Assembly (NCBI GenBank): GCA_009746045.1
Contig: RPFO01000026.1
Span: 1,403,515 to 1,467,514 of the forward strand
Reading direction: 5' to 3'
DNA: 64,000 nucleotides
DNA from: Mesostigma viride
Taxonomy: Eukaryota > Streptophyta > Mesostigmatophyceae > Mesostigmatales > Mesostigmataceae
Below the pieces are notes generated by a model. That model worked only from the letters and a program-made list of their open reading frames with translations, did not search any database and was not told the origin of the DNA. Both the position numbers and the translations under genes were made by a program. Positions within the stretch are counted from its first letter, which is position 1, and every line of letters starts with the position of its first letter. Positions 22,701 to 32,400 of the stretch are shown piece after piece.

Positions 22701-25700
22701 CTTTGATGCCATCTCCAGCTGGTACATGGTTGCAGGCCTGGTGATGGTTATTTTAAAAGAGCGTTTCGACCGTACAGGCACTGACACGATGTCCAGCTGG
22801 TGCATGGTACATGGTTTTTGTATCCATATTTTATGATTACCACTACATATCATATAACTAGAATATTACGACCACGATCGCAGCGGTTCCTAGTGAACAT
22901 GTAAAAACGGGTGGTCCCTGGCGCACTTGATGCATCGAGCATATTATTACTACCATTAGTTTAGCTACCTTTGCTATCGGATAAGCACCAACACGATCTC
23001 TCTAGCGGGTGCATTATGACCTAAGGCCCAGCTATGTGTTTAGGTGCGGTCCGTGAATAATATGCGCTACTTGGGCGGTTCCTTGTAAGTCTTGGCACAA
23101 ACAGCACCCCCAGCAGTGCCTTTTCCCTCCCTCGGCACGCTTTCCGCCATTTCCCCCCGACTTTTCACCCCCTCCTTTACCCCCCTCCCCCTCGCCCCAT
23201 CCCCCTCCATGTCCCCCCCCCCCCCCTTTCCCCCCTTCTCCTCCCCCTCTCCCCTCCCTGAAACCCTTCCCCCCTCCAAAACCTTTCTTCCCCTCCCTCG
23301 TCCAAATCCCCCCCCCCCCCAAACCCCAGGTTTGTCCCCGCGGTCGTCGTGCTGGCGTTCTTCACCTGGCTTGTCTGGTACATCTGCGGCCGCATGCGCA
23401 TGTACCCGGCCTCGTGGCTGCCGGAGCACACGGACGACTTCCTGCTGGCGCTCCTGTTCGGCATCGCCGTGTTGGTGATCGCGTGCCCGTGCGCGCTGGG
23501 CCTGGCCACGCCCACCGCGGTCATGGTGGGCACGGGGGTGGGCGCGATGCAGGGGATTCTGATCAAGGGAGGGGACGCGCTGGAGCGCACGTACAAGGTG
23601 GGTGGTGGTCCATGGTCCGTGGAGGGCAGGGTCTACATGGGAAGGCGGTGGTGGTCCACGTTGGTTGCGGTCAAGGTGGGCGGCGGGCTGCTTACATGGG
23701 AATAAGGCACGGTGGATTAGGGCGGCATGCAGGAGTTCTTAGTCAAGGGAGGGGACGCGAGGGAACGCACGTACCAAGTTGGGTGGTCGATGCTCCGTCG
23801 GGGGCAAGGTGGGCGGCTTTTCTCCTACGAAACCAGCTCTTGATGCGGATCCCAACAACAGCCGCGCCAACATCTTGCAACGTCACCAACAACTGCAACG
23901 GCACCGACATCCCGCAACGTCTGTGATGTTTCACGATGACAGCAGCACCTCCTAGCAAGACTTTGACATCTCGTGATTTTACTGTTGTAAGTAACATACT
24001 GTTATAATAATGTACTTCTAGTAGAAGTACCATTTGCTAACAGCATGGAAATGCCCCTTTCTCTCCGGTGGCTGGTCCTTCTGGCCTTGGTCACATATCC
24101 TCTGGTCCCGCAGATCTCATGCGGCGTGTTGGACGAATATGTATGGTTTGTAATGTTACCCACTCGACAGCACAGACGAACTCAGGGGGTTGGACTGTGA
24201 AAGTCTTGGCTGAAACGTTCCACTTCTCTCGTGGCAACGCGCGCAGGTCTCGTGCGTCGTATTTGACAAGACGGGCACGCTCACGCAGGGGCGGCCCGAG
24301 GTCACCTCCCACAAGCTGGTGCACGCCTCGCTCAAGATGAACGACGTGCTGCCGCTGGTCGCCGCGGCGGAGGTAGGAGGACCGCCACTCGTAGCGTACT
24401 GCTCTACATATCGGCGCTAGCCAGCATTTAGTTTACCATTACCATTTAGTTTGCTGCTTGCCTTGACGATATGTATAGTCGTGTAGGAGCACTCAAATAC
24501 CAGCTCAAGCGCCACACGGTGACGCTGTTGATGTCGTGGCAGAAGGGCATGCAGCTGCTGGTGGCCGCGGCAGAGGTTATGTGGTCGCGCTGCCAGCCAG
24601 ATTGTCATGGCCAAAGATGCCGGCTTGCTTACCCGGGTGGGATATCATAAGCATGCGGGTGCCCAGTGCCAGCCTACCTACTCCCACCAACCTTGATGGT
24701 GATAGCAGCATGCGAGAGCCCTGTGCCAGCCTACCTACTCCCACCTACATTTTGCGGTGAGCAAATGGCCCCCCATGGTAGTTGTCCCGTCTGAGGTGCG
24801 TGGCGGATCTAAACTAGCAGCTGTGGTTCAAAGCGTCGATCATCGAGAAGATAAATCTAAGACAAGAGATAAATTCTGTGAGTTTCAAAACGCGGTAATG
24901 GAATCTTAATCATAACTGTTTATCTAATTCACTTTGGGAGACCCATGGACCTATTTTCCTACTCATTTGCGCGAATATGCTTTCCTCATGTGGCGCTTGA
25001 TAGACTTTGGCTTGGCTTTTTGGCTTTGGCTTCGGCTTTGGCTTTTCGGCTTTGGCTGCTTTGCTTGGCCTTTTTGGCTTTGGCTTTGGCTTTGGCTTTT
25101 TGGCTTTTTGGCTTTGGCTGCTTTGCTTGGGCTTTTTGGTTTTGGCTTTGGCTTTGGCTTTGGCTTTTCGGCTTTGGCTTTTTGGCTTTGGCTGCTTTGC
25201 TTGGGCTTTTTGGTTTTGGCTTTGGCTTTGCACATGCATCTCAGGAAACACTATGCAGTAGTTAATTGCAATGTTCTGTGATGTGTTAGTTTCAACGCTT
25301 GGGCTTTTTGGTGTTGGCTTTGGCTTTGCACATGCATTTCAGGAAACACTATGTAGTAGTAAATTGCAATGTTCTCAGGATACACTATGTAGTAGTAAAT
25401 TGCAATGGTCTGTGATGTGTTAGTTTCAACGTTCTGTGATGTGTGCCTCTTGACCGCCACGCTTCCCGGATGAGTGCTAGTGGGCAGTCTCCATCCGTTG
25501 TTTTGTCTATTGGGCAGCCGTGTGGCGGCGGCGCCACTTTCCCCAAACCTCCCCCCTCTAACCGCCTCCCCCCCATCCTCCCCCTCTTTAACCGCCTCCC
25601 CTCCCCCCCCCCCCCCCCCGCGCCCGGGTATGCGGACGATTGGGCCCCACCAGGCGTGCAGCGAACACCCACTGGCCCAAGCCATCATGTCATTCGCGCG

Positions 25701-28700
25701 GCTGCAAGTATTGGGACCCAGCGAGGGCAGCCAGTCCAGCCACCGGGGTGGTTCGGGCCAAGGTGCGGAGTGGGGGGCCTACTGTCAATTTCCCATAGCT
25801 TGCAATAGGGAGGTTTGCCGGATGCTCGTGTTTCCACTACTACATCAGTTTTGCATATTTTCTATTGATTTCCCGTTGCCACGTTCCTTGCCGCGTTCCT
25901 TTGGTTGTGAAAGGTGCCACCTGAGACTTGTTACTAGGTGTACGTACCGCCCTCTGAAACGGCCGAAACTGGTACGCTGCCACGATTCAAGCGCAGGACC
26001 TCTGGCAGACGTTCCGCTACTGCATGGGTCTCTCGATCCAAAGGCATCCCAAACCTCTGCCTGTTGCCAATCGTCTGCATGCTCATGCCCATCTCAATGT
26101 TTGGCTCGGTCAGTTGTATGCCTTCTTTGTTGATCGTATGATCCGATGAGCGCTTTTCTTGAGCTGCGCTGTGTACTCGGTTGACAAAATTGGACATTTC
26201 CCTGACACCCCTCCACCCTACTACCTTGCGACCCTGCAACGCCCTGCACCCCCGACACCCCCTGGCTACACCCCGCTAATCCCGCACAGGCAGCAGTAAC
26301 CGCGCCAACGGTGCCACTCCACCCCCCGCAGGCACCACCACCAACAAGCCCTCCCCATCCAGCAACCCCACCTCCCAAGCCACCGGTGGGAGCAACCGAG
26401 GCAAGCCAGGCGGCGGGGCAGGCAAATCCGGGGTCGGGGGAGGAAGCGCCCACGGCAGTGTGGCCAGCCAAGATGTGTCGTGGTACCCTCGTGCTGAGGA
26501 GGTCGTGGTGGAGACGGGCAAGGGCATCCGCTGCCGCGTGAACGGGGCCAGAGTGTTGGTGGGCAACCGGATTCTGCTCGTCGAGAATGGGATCCCGGTC
26601 CCGCCAGAGGCCGAGCATTTCCTGACCGACGTGAGTCCAGGCATGGCTAGTCACTACACCCTAGACCTTGTACCCTAGACCTCATACCCTAGACCTCATT
26701 CCCTAGACCTTGTACCCTAGACCTTATACCCTAGACATTATACCCTAGACATTATACCCTAGACCATATACCCTGGACCTTTTACCCTAGACCTCCTATC
26801 CTAGACCTCATACCCTACACCCCAGAGCACGAAATGGGATATCTGTCTAGGATGCCGAGCACTCTATAACCAACGTGAGTATATGCGCGCTACAGGTAAG
26901 ACCTGGTCTTCAGACCTAGGCAGTGGATGGTAGCATTATAGTCGGGGCACCTTGAACCAGCGTGAGTATAGAACATGCTGGAATCTAGACTGTTGGCTGT
27001 TTCAATTCACTTCCTTGACCCCGCCCTTTTCCCCACAATTTCCCCATGCCCCCCCCCCCCCCGCCGCCCTCCTCGTACCCCCAGGTCGAAAGCCGTGCGC
27101 ACAAATTACCTCGCCAATCTAACCTTCCCGTATATTCTTCATGCCGCCAACTTTTGTCCACCATTCTTCTTTGTCCTCAATTCCTCCCCCCCCGCCCCAG
27201 GCCGAGAGCCGCGCACGCACGGGCGTGCTTGTTGCCATCGATGGCACTGTCGCTCTGGTGCTGGCGGTGTCGGACCCGCTCAAACCGGAGGCCGCGATGG
27301 TGGTGGCCGCGCTGCACCAGATGCGCATCACGGTCTTCCTTGTCACGGGGGACAACAAGCGCACCGCGGCCGCGATTGCAGAGGAGGTGAGGGGCTTTCT
27401 TACGCGAGGATCCAAAGAGGAGGTGGGGGAGGTTCATGCTGAGGAGGGGCATCTTCTACGTGGCCGACACTGCTGTTCTGTAACATGCTACTCCGATGCC
27501 CGAAGTCTATCTATCTGAAGTCTATCTGTGCAATGTCTCGACCCAACCGCCAGCCCAGGGGGCATCTTCAATGTGGCTGCCATCCTGCTACCTGACATTC
27601 TACCCCTAGTGTTTTGAATCTATCTGTACATGATTATTCACTAGACACTTCGGCTTCTTCCATAGGCCTCCGACCAACCCCCGGTGACATCTTCAATGTG
27701 GCGGCCATTGTGTCACCTAATACTCTGTTCCTAGTGTTGGAATCCATGTTGTGTCACCTAGCACTCTGCTCCTAGTATTGCAACCCATGTGTAATTTTGT
27801 ACCTGCACCCGCCCCCAGGTGCGCATTTTCAACGTGGCGGCCCATGTGTCACCTAACCATGTGTTCCTAGTGTTGGAATCCCTGTGTGATGAATTGAATC
27901 CATGTGTTCGTACCTGCACCCGCCCCCAGGTTGGCATCTTCAACGTGGCGGCCGAGGTCCTCCCCGCCGGCAAGGCCCAAAAGGTGAAGGAGCTCCAAAG
28001 CGACGGCTTTGTGGTGGCCATGGTGGGAGATGGCGTGAACGACTCGCCCGCGCTGGCGGCCGCGGATGTGGGCATGGCGCTCGGGGCGGGGACTGATATC
28101 GCGATGGAGGTAGGCTATATTGTAATTGTAGTATAGAACAAGAGGCCAAAAAGCGATATGAGTGGGTAAGTGTTATTTCTCAAACATGGGCATCACGATG
28201 GAGGTGGGTTCTTTATTATATAGAGCAACAGGCCAAACACAGCGCTAGGATGCGTTATTTCTTATACATGGGCATAACGATGGAGGTGGGTTCTTCTTAT
28301 ATAGAACAACAGGCCAAACATGGCGAGAGGATGCATTATTTCTTATAGTAGTGCATGAGCATCGCGATGGAGGTGGGGTGCTCTGCATCAAATGACAGGC
28401 TGGCATAGCGATTTGGATGGGCCATTCCCTTAGTCATAATTTTGTCATTCCCTTATCATGGACCCACATGGCGATGGAGTCGGTTAACATATAGAATGGA
28501 CATGAAGCGAATCAAGTGGTGTTTTCTATTTATTAGTTGGATTGACACTGTGAAAGACGTGGGTTATATTTAGACTGGGAGTATATGGATGGGTCGGCAT
28601 GGGTAAGGAAAGGGGTTGGCGTTTATAGACCAACATAGCATCTCCTGCCCCCTGTCTCCTGCCCCTTGTTCCCTGCCCCCTTTCCCTGCCCACCTTCCCC

Positions 28701-29069
28701 CTGCCCCCCGCCTCGTATCCCCCCCATCCCCCCCCGGTGCAGGCGGCGGATTTCGTGCTCATGCGCAGCAACCTGGAGGATGTGATCACCGCGATCGACC
28801 TCTCCCGCAAAACCTTCCTCCGCATCTGCCTCAACTACATCTGGGCGCTCGGCTACAACGTGCTCTCCATCCCGATCGCCGCCGGCTTGCTCTACCCATC
28901 ACTCCGCTTCCGGCTGCCCCCATGGGTTGCTGGCCTGGCCATGGCCTTCTCTAGCGTCTCCGTCGTGTGCTCCTCCCTATTGCTGCGCTATTACCAGCGG
29001 CCCACATTCCCAAGTTCGGTCCCCCGGAGGCCCGAGGTGCCTACCAGACGGGGGAGTGACAGTGTGTGA
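13720..29069 (+). CDS. HMA7: P1B-type copper-transporting ATPase, RAN1/HMA7-like, 14 exons, 1053 aa
   Basis: Exons: 13720..13962, 15337..15567, 16347..16544, 17531..17713, 18583..18881, 20286..20484, 22008..22279, 23330..23597, 24247..24372, 25654..25762, 26290..26630, 27201..27386, 27930..28109, 28743..29069. All junctions are GT-AG and in phase (3162 nt). Order of parts: metal-binding domain 1 (GMTCGAC, Cys42/45), a second domain without cysteines (82-158), domain 3 (GMTCASC, Cys196/199), membrane helices, TGES actuator loop (477-480), CPC metal site in the membrane (594-596), phosphorylation site DKTGT (Asp638), SEHP (His678), ATP-binding domain with a Gly/Ser/Asn-rich linker (about 695-745), TGDN (872-875), GDGVND (918-923) and two final helices. 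The enzyme pumps Cu(I) out of the cytosol, in plants and yeast into the Golgi/secretory route. [19 protein letters not shown] and LSRKTF closely resemble plant RAN1. Introns are swollen by minisatellites and by copies of exon edges. Substrate and orthology are inferred from motifs. Confidence 0.95.
15976..16182 (+). repeat. (CAGCA)n pentanucleotide array in ATPase intron 2
   Basis: About 41 nearly perfect copies, decaying at the right end to CAATCCAGCG and CAACACAACA. It is open in several frames on both strands but lies between two well-defined exons and is not coding. Confidence 0.95.
16552..16925 (+). repeat. 26-bp minisatellite in ATPase intron 3, about 14 copies
   Basis: The unit is approximately GAATGTGGTCAGGTGTTCGC followed by TATTAC or TAGTGT, with variants CAATATCAT and TTTGCTATT. 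It starts directly after the exon 3 donor (16545). Confidence 0.9.
17809..17878 (+). repeat. Decayed intronic copy of the exon 4 3' end
   Basis: It shares CCAGCTCCC, GGAGATGCAG, CTGGCGGT and ACTCAC with the end of exon 4 (17649-17713), about 80% identical by eye over about 55 bp, and lies 96 bases past the real donor. The frame is broken, so it is not an exon. Confidence 0.75.
18990..19290 (+). repeat. Four decayed copies of the exon 5 donor edge
   Basis: The real edge TTCTTCGAGACGTGAGTG (18870-18887) recurs as TTTGTTCGAGACATGAGTGG at 18994, TTTGTTCGAGGCGCGAGTGG at 19084, ATGTCAAGATGTGAG near 19145 and TTTTAAGACTTGAGTGGG near 19269. Surrounding CTGACTGCCTGA words are also repeated. Confidence 0.7.
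19686..20230 (+). repeat. Three decayed copies of the exon 6 acceptor edge, plus a dispersed repeat
   Basis: The real edge (20281 onward) reads TTCAG then CTCGGCGATGCTGATCACG. Copies lie at 19688-19725, 19788-19822 and 20190-20230, each with GCTGATMRCRxTxxTCCTGC. Between them 19895-20190 carries interspersed sequence also found at 56700-56840 (GCAGCAATGGTGCTCA-CACTAG) and at 59710-59850 (GGCTCGAGCTACC). Confidence 0.7.
20540..20830 (+). repeat. Three decayed copies of the exon 6 donor edge
   Basis: Exon 6 ends with GAGGAGGAGATCGACTCC ... CTGCTCAAG then GTAGGACGAGAACGG. The block is repeated at 20540-20632 (donor kept: CTCGAG/GTAGGAGGAGAACGG), in part at 20670-20700, and at 20775-20830 (CGCAAG/GTATC). 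The first copy still has an intact-looking GT donor. Confidence 0.8.
21365..21850 (+). repeat. 97-bp tandem repeat in ATPase intron 6, 5 copies
   Basis: Near-identical 97-bp units containing TTTATTCCTACATGACGCAA, AGAGACATTTCAGTCATAAG and TACTACTGGCCC. Starts of equivalent words are at 21412, 21509, 21606, 21703 and 21800. Each unit is open in one frame, which produces overlapping 62-residue ORFs that are not genes. The few base differences (GATACT, TATACT, AATACT) show recent amplification. Confidence 0.93.
22430..22668 (+). repeat. 22-24-bp minisatellite in ATPase intron 7, about 10 copies
   Basis: Units of the type CTATCGTTTACGTGGCTATATCG. It follows the first decayed copy of the exon 7 donor edge. 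Confidence 0.9.
23721..23820 (+). repeat. Decayed copy of the exon 8 donor edge with a lost GT
   Basis: It aligns over about 95 bp with the last 60 bases of exon 8 and the first 35 of intron 8 (ATGCAGG, AAGGGAGGGGACGCG, CGCACGTAC). The donor AAG/GTGGGTGG has become AAG/TTGGGTGG, so the copy cannot splice normally. Confidence 0.85.
24997..25335 (+). repeat. (TTGGCT)n-type hexanucleotide array in ATPase intron 9
   Basis: Degenerate TTTGGC/TTTTGG/CTGCTT repeats, open in all frames (Lys/Ala or Gly/Leu/Phe-rich). A partial unit with GCACATGCATxTCAGGAAAC recurs at 25227 and 25327. It is intronic and not coding. Confidence 0.9.
26650..26822 (+). repeat. 14-15-bp minisatellite in ATPase intron 11
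   Basis: About 12 copies of TACCCTAGACCTCAT variants begin directly after the exon 11 donor. They resemble telomere repeats only superficially. Confidence 0.9.
27552..27850 (+). repeat. Three decayed copies of the exon 13 acceptor edge
   Basis: The real exon starts CCCCCAG/GTTGGCATCTTCAACGTGG (27923 onward). Copies lie near 27558 (GGCATCTTCAATGTGGCTG), 27687 (GACATCTTCAATGTGGCGG) and 27812 (CGCCCCCAG/GTGCGCATTTTC), at a spacing of about 120-130 bp. The third has an intact AG and an open frame. Confidence 0.85.
28178..28485 (+). repeat. Four decayed copies of the exon 13 donor edge
   Basis: The real edge is ATCGCGATGGAG/GTAGGC. Copies: ATCACGATGGAG/GTGGG near 28190, ATAACGATGGAG/GTGGG near 28270, ATCGCGATGGAG/GTGGGG near 28360 and ATGGCGATGGAG/TCGG near 28470. 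Three keep a GT. Confidence 0.8.
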
Positions 29070-29485
29070 TCCAGATCCCGGGTTGATTCTCGTGGTAAAA
29101 CTAGAGACATTCATCTGAATCCTAGCGAATGAGGCAATTGTTAGCTAACAACCTTTGTTGCGCGCAGGTCCGGTCAGCTGTGTAACTTTATCATCGTTCC
29201 CTTTCATTTAATATTTACTGGCGTTACCCATAGCAAACAGAGAAGTGCACGTGTTTAATGTACGAGTACATTCTGCATGCTTTCAATTGAGACAACTCTG
29301 CGTCACATACTACTATAGCAATAAATATATGCTATATCGATCCACTGATGTTTCATGTCACGTACCAAGTAATATATATCGTTCTAGCACAGTTTCCGAA
29401 TCACTGGCACCACTAGTTATCCTGGTTATGAAGAGTTTTTTTTTGCGATTGGGCTGTTGCTTGGGATGCCTAGCTACGGATCAGG
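29070..29485. other. 3' flank of the copper ATPase; no gene
   Basis: AT-rich sequence after the stop. A TGTAA word occurs at 29180, a motif used as polyadenylation signal in chlorophytes, about 110 bases after the stop; its use here is inference. No coding frame is supported. Confidence 0.35.
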
Positions 29486-29498
29486 AGAGTACCCATAT

Positions 29499-32400
29499 TA
29501 ATTAATTAATCAATTAATTAATTAATTAGGAACATAAATCCGTTGGGAGTATCTGTAGCACATAGCCCTTGAGAAGGGGCATATGGCCTATAATACATTC
29601 TAAGCTACTTCCTGCAAGGGTGGGAATGTAAACAACACTTGCTCTAGGTGCCCTAGGGCACCTGCACCACCCAGAGTCTCGGGCAACTCCCAGCTAAGGG
29701 GAGCCCGTCATAGGTGGGGAAGATCATCATAGCTATACAAAAGCTAAAGCGTGAGCCCTCTCAGCAGAGAGCAGCTCTCTGCATGGGCACAGCTTAACCA
29801 GTGTTTTTTTACAACGCGATACATCGCGTACGTTGTAGGGTTAGAACGCGATGTATCGCGTTGTAATCTGACACGTGGCAAACCTATTCAAGATGCGATT
29901 TTTGGTCTGAAACTTTCAACATAGGTCAGAAACATCTCATAGAATTCAAGAAAAAATCCTGGTATTTTTGGTATTTTTTTTTGTGACAGCTGCAAACAAA
30001 TACGTACCACTGAAATCAGGCATTTTCGCGGGACGAAGGTGAAGACGACGGCGATGGCGGCAGGTAGATCTTGCCAGTTTTCGCGCGAAATTCAGTGGCT
30101 GTTGGGTAGCACGACCATGATGCCATGACAGTGATGCGTTCAAAGGTTGATAATTATGTTTCTACGAGTTTGTTGAGGTACTGGGGCAAAGGAAACGTAG
30201 TTTTTTCCAGTTTCTCACCCAACTTTCATGCGAAACCGGCATACATATTATTACGTCAAGACTCGGGTCTGCTGCGGCACCATGCTTGGTATTTCCATGC
30301 TTTCGACTTCTTAGCACATGTTTATTCATTCCGAACGCCCGGCCGACTCTCGGCTAAACTGAGATTTGTGCAGACTTTTATTGGGTTGCTCCGGGCATGA
30401 TGGTGCCTGCAAATAGCGTAAGGCGTGACCGTGGCTATTGCTACGGTATGCTGTATTTTCCTGGAAATGGCCTCTGCCCCCGGCTCAATAGTGCTTGCAG
30501 GCGTAAGTATATCGTGTTTCTACCTAGTTTCTGCCAGTTTTCCACTTATTTCTACCGACCTCTGCCCAGCCTCTCTAAGACCGCCATCCTACTCGACGTT
30601 GCTTGCATGTCAGCCATAGCAGGTTGCAGTTGTGCAGTATTTAGGTGCTGTATACGTCGTCAAGCCGTGCATATATCGTGAGCCTGGATTGGATGTTGAT
30701 GGTTTATACTGCGTTGATTGTGCAAGAAGATCAGCTAGACCTGTGCCCATAATCATGGTGTATAATCATGTGTTGTTAGCATCTTGCCACATGCATTTGC
30801 TAGCATGCATATTCCAGCGTCATCTTTGCCTGCATGTAAGCTCATGGATGACTCAACCTATCCAAGCCTTGCATTATACACGTGCCTCTTTCTTTCAGTA
30901 TTCACACGCGTAATGTGGAATGAAAACCCAGCACCTCCGTTCCCACGAGGCATGTGCTCAACACGTTGTGAGAGTGGATGATGCTTTGGCTATGGCTGCC
31001 TGATTCAGTCATATTAGGTCATCCAGTCATGATGTTTGATGCATGTTTGATGCTGTGTAACTGATACAACACCTATTTTCAACGTTTTGACCCTCCAAGC
31101 TCACTATGGCCCCGTTTATGGGGCTCGTGTCGTTGCGTAGTGTTGTGGAGGGCTCTCATGTTTCCCACTGCGTTGTACTGCATTGTAATTGTGATGCTAA
31201 TGAAAAATAGCTCCAGTGGCCCAATGGGCCTGAGTTTTGTTTTACAGAGCCTGCATATGTTGCCCATAGCTCGTGCAAGAAGCCAGATTTTTTTCATGAA
31301 CCATTTGTGAATAAGCACACGACTTGTGACCTATAGTAGGGTCAAGAAATCGCGGTCATGGTCAGACCCCCCTGTATTCAAACCAGTGTATCTCTCTAAT
31401 GAATAAGCACATTGTCTACAGGTCTGAGTAGCTCAAAAAATCCTTTGATTTATGGGCTTTGAACAGGAAAGTATATACATGACCATGAAAAAAAATTTTC
31501 CTTAGGTGCTATACGCGTTCTAAAAAAAGCTTACAACGCGATATATCGCGTTCTAATTAAAAAAACACGGGTTAACTAAATAAATCTAGGCATCATCTGG
31601 GGTGTGGCACATCATAGGCACACATGTACATGGCTAAATAATGCTCGTGAATCAGCTGGTATAGTGCCTCTAGGAGGCGTACATGTACATGGCCACGGTC
31701 TATCTATTCTATAATACTACTGCTGTATTCACCTAAGCTGGGGCGTGTGGAGTCGTTGGGGCCGCGGGGGTCGCATGCCAGGGCTTGTGGCCGACGTAGA
31801 TCGATGGCCGCCCCCTTCCAGTACACCGGCTGCCCCGCCTTGGTCTGCCGGAGCTGGAGGTAGGTCGGCCATAGCCCCCGTCGCCGTTGTTGCTGCGCCA
31901 GGGTCAAGTCGTCGTCAAGGGTGAAGTGAGTCTTCTCGAGCCGCTTGCGGCGTCTGAGGAAAGAAATCTTGTCTGCCGGTTTCTGAAAGGTGAGAAGGAG
32001 CGGGGGCGCCCCTGCCTTACCCCGCGCGCGGGGAAGGCGGTGGGCGACCAGCTCGATCTCACCATTCAGGCCCATGCGACCAAGGATTTCTCTCTCAAAC
32101 GCACGCGTAAGCTTGCTTCTCGGAATTCTCACCCGTCCTCCATGTCGAAGTTCCTGACAATGAGGTTTAGGCTGCGCTTGGCAAGCTCGGCCTCCTCGCG
32201 GAGGTCAAGCGTCTGCCTCTGGAGCTGGGCTGCGACGGCGGAGGTGGTGGAGGTGGTATGCTGCTTAAGCATGTCCGCCCAGGTCGTGATGGGGGGAGCA
32301 TCGCCGGCCAGGCCAGCAGGGGCTGGCTTGGCGGCAATGTCCTTCACCGCCTGGGCGGTGAGGGCCGCGGTGTTCTGCAGGACCTCGATAGCGATGGCAT

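Noticed and set aside
25654-25707. Short version of ATPase exon 10 ending at the GTATTG after FARLQ
   Set aside because: It would leave exon 11 in the wrong frame; the GTGCGG donor at 25763 gives the phase required for the conserved GKGIRCRV segment.
26650-26822. Interstitial telomere repeats (CCCTAGA words)
   Set aside because: Unit is 14-15 bp and irregular, not a 6-8-bp telomere motif; an intronic minisatellite is the simpler reading.
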